Positions 1 through 32,200 of a DNA stretch of 64,000 nt are shown here, one piece after another. The position numbers and the translations under genes are program-made. This stretch comes from Gavia stellata. Its lineage: Eukaryota; Chordata; Aves; Gaviiformes; Gaviidae. The stretch is taken from contig NC_082594.1 of NCBI RefSeq assembly GCF_030936135.1, positions 130,548,668 through 130,612,667 on the forward strand, read 5' to 3'. The notes beneath the pieces were generated by a model that saw only the letters and a program-made list of their open reading frames with translations, was not told where the DNA came from and made no database searches. Position 1 is the first letter of the stretch. Each line of letters begins with the position of its first letter.

Positions 1-20358
<20,358 letters not shown>

Positions 20359-20359
<1 letters not shown>

Positions 20360-20375
20360 TCAAATCCCAGCGCCG
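20359..20375 (-). promoter_or_regulatory. CDE/CHR-like cell-cycle element at the POLQ start
   Basis: On the minus strand TTTGAA (20359-20364) overlaps the first base of the POLQ ATG, with GGCGC located about five bases before it. This spacing resembles the CDE-CHR pair of DREAM/MuvB-repressed cell-cycle promoters. Overlap with the start codon makes it a weak candidate. Confidence 0.25.
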
Positions 20376-22601
20376 CCCCGCGCGGCGGAGGACGCGCTGC
20401 CCGACGCCGAGCGGCCGCTGGCGGCTCGACGCCCCCTGGCGGCTGCCGGCGGGGCTCGGGGCCTCGGCGCCGCTACCGGGCGGCGGCGGCCTAAGCGGGA
20501 GCCGGGAAAGGGCAGGAGCGGCGCCGCCGCGGGGTGCTCCAGGCGGGGACGGTGCCCCCGCAGCGAACCGGGTCCCCGCGACGCCCGGCACGCCCGAGGC
20601 GCCTGGTCACGCTGCGCGCCCGCGTAACGTCAAACTCTTCGGGGACTGCCGCTTCTGTAATCACGCGCCAAGCGCAATTTTTAATTGCTGTTCTTTCCCG
20701 ACACAGGATTGGCTTTCCAAGTGCCACCCTCACCTTTTTGTCAAAGCATTTGCATCAAATAAAATGCCAAGACAACATCTGAACTTCTAAAACAGTCATC
20801 CAAATCACAGACTGCTGGTTTTCCTTGGAAAAATACCTGGCTTTGTTTAAGCAGCACGCAGGAGTATACCTTATTCATGTTGTACAGGTGAAAGACAGCG
20901 GTAATTAACGAAGCAAGGTAATGAAGTCTGCTTCAACAAAACAAGCATGCCACAAGCACACAGGCTTACCTCGCAGAGCTTCTTCATCCTTGCAGAAAGA
21001 CAGACTGAAATGATAAACAGGGAACAGCGCAAAGGACAAACAGCCTTGGTTTTGGCTTTTAATGGCTCAGCTAGCCAAAATAACCTCTTCAGATTCTAAA
21101 AGAGCAGGGCTAGTTTCATCTCTCCCCAGCGACGTGAATATCGGAAGCAGTTGTGTGAAAATTCTGCAATACCCAAAAAAATGCAAATCTTTGTCCATCA
21201 CCTGCAGGAGGGGTGTTAAGTAGCACAATATACAACAGTTAACAATAGAGGGGGAAAATTAAGGCTTTTCTAAATTGCTTTTAATTTCAATTTAAGAAAA
21301 CATACTAATCTTTCCGGAAATCCTGGCAACTAAGGGTGAACATTCAAAGCGGTTCCAGTAGCATGAACATAAGTGGTATTTCCTTCTGTCCCCCAGGAGC
21401 GTATCTTTTATTTTGGGTAACGCACGCACACACACTCCGCTCTTTCAGAAAAACTTTCTATCCACGTTCCATAGATCTCGAGAGAAATGGATCACAGCTT
21501 GGGAGGCCGACTTCACGGGAAGCAGCGCCAGTGCTCATAATCTCAAACACATACACGCACCCTCTCTGAGGCACCCAAGACCCACGTCCCTCAGCCTCTC
21601 CTCTCACGGGAACAGGTCCCTGGCCCAAAAACACCGGGAAAACAGCTGGGACTAGGGAGTCAGGTGTGGAAGCAACAGCCTTCTTTTCAGTTGTCTTCCT
21701 TGGCAACAGCCCAAAGCTTCTGAACCCATCTTTGTCCTGCATAAGGAATTTCTGGCCCACGACAACGAGCATGTGCTCTCATTCCTGTCATTAAAGCAAT
21801 CTCTTAAGATTAAATGGAAGCAAAATCCTGTAAGAATACTGCTGTCATTTCAGACAATTATATTTGAATTTGTGTAAGGAATGGTCTAATGGAACAGTCA
21901 ACATAGTTAAATCCTCTTTAAACCAAGCAGCTCAAAAAGCTTATTTTGTTGTTAAAACAAAGTTGACAAAAACAGATGTTAACAGTAGGTTCTTCAGTGT
22001 TTCAAAGCCCAAGCACCAGAAAAGTACAACATGTGGTTTTTCTAAAGCGATTATTTTAATGAATTGACACTTAGAGGATGTATCCACCTTGCCACTCTGT
22101 AGACCGGAGGTTAAATGCATTAAAGGGAAGAGAGGCATATTTAAATCCTTAGTTGAAGACTCCTCGCTGCAGAAAACAATTCCCACAGCAGAGCAACCAT
22201 TTCCTGCATTAGCGTTGAAAAAATATTGAAGAAAATATTTCAGTAAAGATTTCTACTTAGTTACAATATATAATTCTATTGCATCAGAAAAAAGGCCAGA
22301 ATAAGCACTGTTGATATCTGAAACGCTCACAGCATAGACGTGTTTCACTGTTACACATAGTTTTACAGCTGCAGCACAAAATCTAATACTTTCCCATCAC
22401 TTTATGTCCAATGAAGTGCACTTCATGTACTCCTTGCAGCTTTGAAACAGCTATTTAAAATATTAAAGGGGACTTTAATCTCTATTTTACTCATTTTTTT
22501 AAGGAGAAAAAATAAGGTTTTGCTAACAGAAAATTTTAATCCATTAAAAATAGTTTACAAAATTTGAGGACTGACTTACTTTACCAAAGTAGGAAAAAGG
22601 G
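20360..22601. other. Intergenic gap METTL16-POLQ
   Basis: Holds the upstream half of the POLQ CpG island (to about 20.64 kb), an ATTGG (inverted CCAAT) near 20706-20711, and the presumed METTL16 3' UTR. No additional gene recognised. Confidence 0.7.
21407..21412 (-). terminator. Candidate METTL16 polyadenylation signal
   Basis: AATAAA on the minus strand, about 1.2 kb after the METTL16 stop codon. It is the only canonical hexamer I found in this gap in that orientation. The ATTAAA variants nearer the stop (about 22.05 and 22.53 kb) are alternatives. Confidence 0.3.
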
Positions 22602-23219
22602 CTAACTAGCAACCAGTCGAAGAATTTGGTTCCGTAAGTACGTGCACAGCTGGTTCATCAAGTCTCTGTTCTGTCCTTCAACCCAGTGCATTTCTACTAA
22701 TACATCATTTCCTTCTTTCTTCACATTCATTAAACACTTAAAGAGAAAACATCTACTAGTTTCTTTGGGACTGTGTTCTTTTTCAACTGTCAGACTGCTA
22801 GTTTCTGCTGAAGGGCAAGGTTCCTCCTCTGCATTACTGGAACCTTTGCCAAGTGATGTTTCTGCCTGCTTTGCTTCTGTCTCCTCCTCCTCCACGTGCT
22901 CACTGTGTTCTTCTTTGGCAGCAGATCCTTCCGTTGGCTCGTCACCTGCGGTCAAGTGGACATCCTCATCAGGTGCCATAAACCCCGTTTCAGAGTCTTC
23001 AGTCTTGGGGTTTTCACAGTCCGAATTGTTGCTCACACTCTTATGGCTAGTTTTCTCCTCTTCCATTGCTTGCAGAGTATCTTCAGAAGCTCGAGGAAGT
23101 TCTCGTAATTGCCTTATTCTCTCTCGTTTCTTTCTTCTCAAATGAATCCAGGAGTTTTCAATGGCAGTCACAAACAGGCTAACTTCATCTTTTCCACAGG
23201 GAACACGTTTGTGCTGAAC
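22602..23219 (-). CDS. METTL16: METTL16 coding exon 9 (last)
   Basis: Residues 355-559 and stop: [40 protein letters not shown], a Glu/Ser-rich linker, then [20 protein letters not shown] to the end at RLVAS. Confidence 0.97.
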   Translation of the reverse strand, partial: VQHKRVPCGKDEVSLFVTAIENSWIHLRRKKRERIRQLRELPRASEDTLQAMEEEKTSHKSVSNNSDCENPKTEDSETGFMAPDEDVHLTAGDEPTEGSAAKEEHSEHVEEEETEAKQAETSLGKGSSNAEEEPCPSAETSSLTVEKEHSPKETSRCFLFKCLMNVKKEGNDVLVEMHWVEGQNRDLMNQLCTYLRNQILRLVAS

Positions 23220-26200
23220 CTATTGCAGAAAACATCAGAACTTCACACTACCCTCTCACAGTTACGCTTTCAAGTAGGATGTTGTTTTAACATATAATAC
23301 TTAATACTGTACCTTCAGATCAGTGAGAATCTTCTCTACCCAGGCTCTAACCACAGCAATAGCTTCCACAGCATCCCAGCCCATAGCTGCAGCTTTAACG
23401 GATAACTCTTTGACTGTAGAAGCCAAGACCATAAATGTAATTGGTTTTCGGGGTTTTTCTAATTTTCTTCTTTTAGAGGGAGGTGACTAGAAGAAGAAAG
23501 AAAAAAAAAATCATCACAAAGCTATGCAGTATTAGTGGGATGACTTTTGTACTCAGAAGACATGGGGATTAAGAGTAAGCCACTCAACAGTCATTGACAT
23601 GGCCTGTGTTTCACTTGAAAGAGTTTTAGATTAAAAAGAGCTAACAGGGTCATGCACTTTATGCTAGCCTGATGGAGAGAGGGAGTTTATAGTCAGACAT
23701 TAGGCAAAAAGCCTCATTGGTTCCTTCAAACTATTAGTGCTCTGTGAGCTGAGAAATTGCAGCTGCTCTTGGGAATAGAGGTCAAGTGTTAATATGCACA
23801 TTTTGATCCAAGTTCACTGAACGTTTACTTGCATCTTCTATAAGGTTGGTTATTGTCTACACCTATCGTACAGTTTATGTACAAATGGATCCAAAAAAGC
23901 AACTGGCTCACATTATTTAAGGTGAACAAGCTCCACTTACATTCATGTAGGCATGTCTGAGCTAGACATGTTCATATCTATTTGGTAACAGAATCTATAC
24001 GATAAATTAAAACCAAGTTCTCAGAGTGAAGCTTAAAGTTCAAATCTAGGCTCAAACTTAGCATATTTTTAACACTACTAAATTGCTATTTGAAGTATGC
24101 TACAAGCAACCCTTACTTTCATTGAAACCCACAGGAAGTTCCTACACAGGCTTCTTTTTCCCCTCCCTAAACAGGTCATTTATGAATCACATGTAATAAA
24201 TGCTAACAGACTGGCAGCCAGTCAAGAAATCCCACTGTCCATACAGCCCAGCACATCCAACGTTCCCATCTGAAGGAGAACAGTTTGTTTCACAGCAGTT
24301 ACAGATCATTAGGCCCTTCCTCAAATAAGAGGCACAGACAATCACAAGCAAACCAAAACCAAGCTACTTACAGGTACTTGTACATCATCATAGAAACTCC
24401 ATGCCAGTGCCCATCTCATGGTGCGTCCTTGACAGAATTCAGTATGAGTAACTTTAGGAACCTATGCAAAGAAGCAATGCAAAGTTTCATTTCATATTAA
24501 TAATCAACATTGGTTTACTGCACATATTTTCAAATTTTAAAAAATTACAAAGTTAGCATAGAGTTATTTTCTCATGACAGAAATGGAGATTCTTTCTGAC
24601 ATGGCTCATGGATGTCAGGGCCACCTGAAACTGGTCAGTGCCAAGCCTGGTACCCGTGCCCAGGATTTCCCATCTCTGCCCTGCCATGTCCGCGCCCTTT
24701 CAGAGCTTCAAGTTCAGCAATACACAACAAGACCCTTTTTGTGCAGCAACCCAGCACACCTACAGCACACATCTGCATTCTGATTCTGCAAAAAGCACAC
24801 CCCTTCTCCTCGTTCAGAACCTGCTCCTGTTCCACATTTGAATACTGAACCCACTGCTGTAGCAAAGGAGCACGGAACAAAGGCAACAAAGGGCTGGGAA
24901 GCCAAGCCACTCACCTGTCTGCAGATGACAGAAATGTGCCCAGAAACACTTCTCTATCTTTGCCTAAAAAAATCAAGTCTGAACTTACACTGCCTTTAAA
25001 TCTAAAACTCAGATGTTAGTGTTGTCTAGTTTTTCCACACAATGATGCCGTAAGGCATTTACGTATGGTGTGGAGAATGTGCTAAATACTAGCAAGGATA
25101 AATATCAACCATCCCACCTCACTCCGAATTATCATCAGCTCCAGAGCATAAGCCCCAGGTCCGCACAGGGAAGGAAAAAAAAAAAATAAAATCTGTTACT
25201 TTTGAGAAATGCCTTCAAAAAGAGAGAGGAAAAGGTGTCTCTACCCTAGAACTTTTCCTGCCTTTGGATTCCTAATTCTATCAAAATTTCCAATAAATAC
25301 AGCAAATATCAAGACAGTTTGAACCATGAGTGGACTTTTTTGGAACTTTTATGCTGTATCCTAACCTGAATCACAACACAGCCTGCCCTTGGTTACAATG
25401 AACACATTCCCAGCTCTATTACAACAAAGATTACAAACCTGGACAAAATGAAATTGGCAATTTCAATTAAAAATACAAAAGGAAACCTCAGCTTTTCTAT
25501 GCAAGGTTTGCAAGGATTTATCTCACTTCACTAAGACTGAGGTGCAACAGTTCAACGATAGGGAATAAAGTCAGATACTTGAAATCTGGTGCCTAGCTCA
25601 GCATCTGCTTTTGGCACTGAGTTTAAGGACTCCCTATGGTCTGTAGTTCATCTTTCTGGGAATTGTTTTCACCATGCATTCTCTTTCCTTCCACCCTCCA
25701 CCATATGCAAGGACAGCTCTCACAATCACTTTCTTTGTATGGAAATTAGAGAAGACTACGCTTCGTCCAGAAAACCATAAAAAAGTCCTTGGCGCAGCCT
25801 TCTTGCATGAGAATAGCAGCACAAGGTTCGATTTTACTTGGTGCCAGAATTGAACGCAAACTAAACAATTCTGCCAATTAAATAACATTACAATTTCTTT
25901 TATCAACCAAATTTCTAGATTTCATGTTAGCTACGAGGAAAGAGAGCTAGAATTTGTTTTTACAACAGCCCTGTTAAGGCTATTTTAAAGCAGAAACTCT
26001 GTATGTTCTGGAATGGACAAAGACATGCTTCTACATGTGATAGAGACAAAAATCTGGAGACAATATGTGCTACTTATCTATCAGCTTTCAATCTACAATA
26101 ATTAAATCTCAACTGCTTTGAGTACTTCTCTAATAAGGAATTGGGAACATAGTATATATTGTATAGAACATATACAGGATATATATGGACTATATACAAA

Positions 26201-29200
26201 CTCACACCCTGGATTCGAAGTTCCTCTTTCAACGGTGCTAAACTGCATTTCTTCCCCAACATGCAACTGTACCATCTGCAAACACATTAACAAAGAATTT
26301 TACAAATGCAGATCAACCGAAAATGGCAACTACCAGAAAGAACTACTTGGATCAGAAACCTGCAAGAACAATAGGGGATTTAAAAACAAAATAACAAAAT
26401 GATCACACTCTTAAACAGAGACTAGGACGTAGTACAACATGAATCGGAACAGAAGGCCCAAAGACAGACTGGACAGGGGAGTATTTTTGAGGTTTTAGGA
26501 AATACAGTAAGTTTATTATTGAAACAGTGCCTGAACAGTCAAGAATCCTGTTTCAAAGAGTGACTTTAGTTATATGGAGGATGTTACCCCTTACAATAAT
26601 TTTTTTTCAATTATTCCATCTTCTTTGGAGAATGAATCAGAATAAAAAGGAATATTCAACTATTGACAAGCATTTGTGTCTCAGAAGCAGACTGACTGAC
26701 TACCACTTCTGCTCATTCGTAACTCATTACCCAGGTTTCCATCACCTAACCCCTATTTCATGAGGAAACCAACAGGGAAAAAAAAAGGAAATTTATTTTC
26801 CCACTTATGGTGGAGCTTATCCTTCCACCCAGCTCCACATCTTCGATATCTCCAAACATTACACCTCTGTTCTTCATCTAAATTACCATCTGAGCTCTAC
26901 AACCCTCTCTTCCATACTTTTTTGATGACTGGACCCAAAAAGGTTATTCATAATATAACATATTAAATCATGAAAATTGGAGTACCCGGTTATCGAGGGA
27001 CAGTTTCCTCAAGATTATGCATCTAAGCTGAAGGCAAGCACTTCCAGACTGCTCACATATACAAATTAAATCTACTGTACACTAAAAAAAAAGGTATTAA
27101 CAGTGGTATTAAGGGACAATTATTTAAATTGACTTCCTGCATAATGCAATGCACAGAATTTCACGCAGCAATACTTAAATTAAAACCCAAAATTTCTAGC
27201 AAAACTAAACCACACATCTTTCCCAAAATTATAAAATACTGAACCTGCGACTCCTTACTGAAGTGGGGATGGGGGTAAGTTAAGTTAGGATCATCTCCTG
27301 GCCCAAGGGAGTCTCTATCTACTAACAGATCATTATTCGTGCCCTTTGGTAGAGTTGCCAGATCTTATCTCTAACAAAATAGGAAACAGTATTTTAAGTA
27401 AACTGTTCTTTCTGTAACAGATTCTCCAAGGCAGTTTATTCAAAAACATGAACTGAACCATTCCTACCCCCCAAACACACAGAGCTTATTTTTCCTAAAT
27501 ACGATACACAGTTAGCATGTGGGTATGTTCTATGCCTTACGCTATCAATTCATCAGATCAAGAGATACCCTCCTCTTTCCTAGAGGAGTGGTGCTGCCAA
27601 GAGGAGCAATACAGAAATGATGCATTCCTCATAATTCCACATCAAAGGAATGTGGAATTTTTCAAGGCAAAGACTTCTTGCCTTGAGAGTAACATCAGTC
27701 AGTTCTCTACTACGTTTACCACTCCTTTCAAGGTCGCCAAACATCAATTTATCAAAAGCAAGTTTCCCCTAGATCTATGCACATCATGTGGAACCAGAAT
27801 CCATGTTGCTACTGCATTTCCAGAAGTCATCACAGACACATCCCCTGCCCCTACCTTACAAAACCAATTAAGTCCTCAACTATATACATGTGCTTTACAG
27901 ATCATAGTATTTTACAAAGTACACCACATGCTCCTGTGGAAATTACACTGGTGGAACAAAACCACTACATATCAGAAAGAACATGTACAAAGGATAAAAA
28001 CATCCAGATGTAAGTGGAAGAACATTTGAAATATATACATATATACCATCACTTCCGCTCTGACCTGCCTCCCCTCACCCACTGTATCACTGAATAAATT
28101 CAGAACGACTGTTTCAGCTTATATTTAGTTTTGAAAAATCACTGCTTTTAATTTAAATATGAATCAGAACACACACACCTAAAAGCTTGCCTATATCAAG
28201 TAGCCTAAATAACATTCTACCTACAAACTTTGACAGGACTACCAGTCATTTTTCAGTGTCCTGGCTGGCACAAAAAAGACTGCTAAAATTCTCAAAAGTT
28301 TAATTCTTCTGGGTTGTAATCACTTCTGAACATCAAAACCTCCATTTTTATCACATTCCCATACTATCTATCCCCTTTTTATAAGATTTGGGGGGGTGAC
28401 AGAGAAAGGAAGAACATTAAATAAAAACAGAAAAAAAAGACATTTCAACGTTTATGAAATTGCTACCCCTGCAAACCTTCTCAACGCTTTTTTTCTTCAA
28501 AGCACTACAAGACAGAAGCACTTCTAACAGAGCCAAATGCTGTTTTGCTTTGTCTTATTTTTCCAAAAACTGAATATATTCTTCATTTTTTCGGGCCCAT
28601 TACTAGAAAACAAACATTCTAAAGAAAAATTTTGGTATTAGATGGGTGAAGATGAGATTCTAATGCAATGCTCTGCCTAGAAGGGTCTAAACAAAACAAA
28701 AAGAAAACACTCTTGAACGTATAAAAGGCAGGCTGTATTTCTTTTACTTAGAGCACTGATGAAGCTGTGGTAATACACACATAAAATTTTGGCAGCTATA
28801 TTTTAGGATTAAAAAAAGCCCACTGAAGGAATCTTCCAGAAGAGCTAGAAGAATAGTCCACAGCACTGGGGGAGGGGAAGCCTGATAGTCCAAGAACTGA
28901 AGATGTGCCATCGCTTTATCATGTTCAAAAGAAGGTCTCGCTATGTTTTTTGTTGCAGCTTATGTTCACCCAAGATAGCATTCAGTACAACAGTGCCCTT
29001 TAGTAGGCAAAGCTGCAAGTTACCAAAATTCAGCCAGGAAAAGATAGAAACTACCTAAAACAGATAATTAGGTAATGTCATAAATCCTTCCACTCCAGAT
29101 GCCCTTAAGAATCAGCACGGACTGTCTTTAGCAAGTTATGTGTGCTAATTTAGCTGCAAGCTACAAGTGTCACTGGTATAGGCTTTTTTTGCCTTCTGCC

Positions 29201-32200
29201 TTTAAATACCTCCAATGATGAGTTGTAATTGATGCTCAGGAACAATTAGTTTTACATAAACTGACATTAATTACTGATGGGTATGCATCATTAAACAAAC
29301 CAAACAGATACTGCTGGACCACAGCTACATCCCTTACTTAAAATACCATTTTCACATGATTTCCGCCACAGAAGCAGATTAAAGGTAGGGTTATTTTAAC
29401 TGGACAAAGCACTTACCGTAACCTCTTTTTAAGTTGTAGACTATCATGAATGATTCTTTTGACAAATTCTAGTTCTCCCCCCTCAGCCATGATCTCTGTG
29501 ATCCCTCCTGTGTTTACAGAACTGGGAGGGGGACGCCGTGGATTTCGAGAATTTACTCCCTGGATAAAAAAAGAACATTTGAGATGAACATTTAATGAAA
29601 TCTTAGGCTGCTTTGTACACTGCTTCCTGCCTGAACCTTTAGTGGGTAGCAAGTGTCACCATCTCTAGTTATCCTCCCCCCATCAGAACCATGGATAATA
29701 GACAAAGATATGTTCAAAATAAGCATAACTGAGTGAATTCCCTGCAATCTCACTTAGGTAAGTTACCTGTCACACATCAGTATCCTGCTAATATGAAGTA
29801 TGTGGTTCTGATACATGTAAGACATGCTGGTTACATGCATCTACACAGTTACAATCTATAGCGTTAAATTTCAACACTTAACTCTGTAACATAGGGCAAC
29901 AGAATAAAGATTTAAGTTTCTGACTATATTCAGTGGTTATTGCAAGAACCGCTCTGAGCTGTATGATTTTGCCTAAATCACTAAGGAAATGAAAAATACA
30001 GACAGGCATGATGCCAGAAACTAATTCCTCTGTACCGCTGTTTTGCAACGGGCACTTGATTTCAGATTTACTAGCTGTCTAATTTCCAAACTAATTCCCT
30101 AAGACAGTAAGAACTTGTGAAAAAATTCTACAGGTCATCCTCCACTTTACGAAGGGTAACAGTTAAGTTTTTCAAAATTGCTTTGGGGCCAGGGGTGGGG
30201 GAGGGAGAAGACTTAAATGCTAATTTCGTAATGATTTGGGATTTTCCACTCAACCTTCTGCAAGGGAAGAGGTGAAATTGTTGCTACCCTCCCACTCACT
30301 GACCACTGAAGTACAGGCAACATTTAGTTTGTTAGCTTACCTTCGCTTCCAATTGGTTGGCAAAAAAGGGGGGGTTGCACATGCAGAAATCATAAACGAT
30401 CTCAGATTCTTCTTTCAGCGCATCCATTAGTAGAGTCTTCTGTGGTACCTTAACCACTACCAGAAAACAGGAATTTAGTCAGTAAGGAACTTCATATTTT
30501 ATCCAGCGTGCCATTTATGTTTCAGTGTTTCTTGAAACAGTATATTGTATAAAAACTGCACTTTCTAAACAATACCTTCTACAAAAAAAAAGTAACAAAT
30601 ACCAGCATGCAAATAAAGACTTCAGGTTAAGGATTAGCATACAAACAGTTTATATGTTTATACACAGTACTGGAATTACATGAGTCTGTTTAAAACAATA
30701 GGAATTGCTTGAGTTATGCTGAGTTCCCTGATGCAACTACAAATTCACTTTAAGCCCTTCCAAAAATTAACACAAGCGTCAGTTAATCACCCCACAGGCT
30801 CCTCACAGATAAAAGAAATCCCAGTCTAAACAAATTTTTTTAAGATAGGGAATTCTAGCATTGTACTCGAGAAAATGTACTCTTTGGTGTTTCTAGAGTG
30901 TAAAGCTAAGAAAGAGAACGACTAAAATTAAGCTATCTTCACTGAGGTTACACAGCTCCAAGATCAGCTTTAAATCTAATCTTACAATAAACCAGAATTA
31001 CTATGCATCCTGCACAGGAACTGTAGTCTTACATGATTTAGAAAAATCACAATGGAAGAAAAAGATTAGAGTTCCTTTCTGGACAAACCTTCTGCTTACT
31101 ACGGTCCGCCAACTTATTATTACCCATCACAAGGATGAAGGCAAGCATCTGATGTAGATCTCCACTGCCTTTCCCAAAAGGCTATGTAATTCCTTTGGAA
31201 ATTGTGGTCAACTCCTGTCACACGTCTTATGAAGACCACAGGAATTCCAGCCCAAGGAGCAGGAATTTAAATATGGATGAAGTCCAGTTAAAGCATGTAT
31301 GAAGATTACTACAAGCAGGACTTCTTGCAGACTTTACCAGTCCTGCAACTCACCGATAATGCACGTAGAATGAAGATATTCAGAATGGAGGCAGAAGGCA
31401 TGCCTCTCTTCCTAACATTTACTACTACAGTTTATGATCATCCTAAGAATTCAAAATTGTTAGGGTAGCAGGCAATTACCGAAGTTCAGGTTATATATAG
31501 CAAGAATAACACCTAGAACGCCCACTAACTTTAAAGCTGCAGTTCTGTAAGTCACAAGCATTTCTGAGTACAGAAATATATAGTCAAGAGATAAACAAAC
31601 TTTAAATCCTATGAGAATAGAAGGATAGTACATTCTAAAAATTTATTAGCACATTATTCCCTGTTTTATAATCTAAATTTCTAAATTAAACACTTAGCAT
31701 TTCTCCTTATATTAAGTTGTTCACATTAAAAATTGCTGACATTAAAGTGTGATGCTTTCTTATCTCTGTAGATGTCTGTTCCCCTGCTCCCCTTATAACA
31801 TTAAAAATGGTGAACTAATAAAATTAGTAATTACTAATCAGAGATTACTAAATACAAATTACTAATTACAGTTACACATCACAGTCAAAGCCAAAAGTTC
31901 TTCAGCCAGGCATTACATCCGTTGGACCGATGGTTTGCAGGTTACAGTTTTCCAGGAAATCACTAAATGTCTTTAGAAGCTGCACATACTTTTGGCACTG
32001 AGGTGTCACACAGCAGTTGCTGTTGCACACAGAGGAGATATTTACTTATATAAGTGCTCTGAAATATCCAGCCCACAGTTTTATCAGAGTATTTCACGGC
32101 CTTTCTTGTTAGCAATACCCTTTTCAATTTTATGGAGAAGGGTAAAGGAAAAAAAAAAAACAACAAACCAAAAAAACCCATGGAATTAGTTTTTACAGTA

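Noticed and set aside
22642-23145. 167-codon plus-strand open frame
   Set aside because: Antisense of METTL16 exon 9, which explains the open reading.
29210-29268. C/D-box snoRNA-like arrangement (TGATGA then CTGA about 50 nt later) in METTL16 intron 5
   Set aside because: No terminal stem pairs the flanks and no C'/D' boxes are evident; the short boxes are expected by chance.
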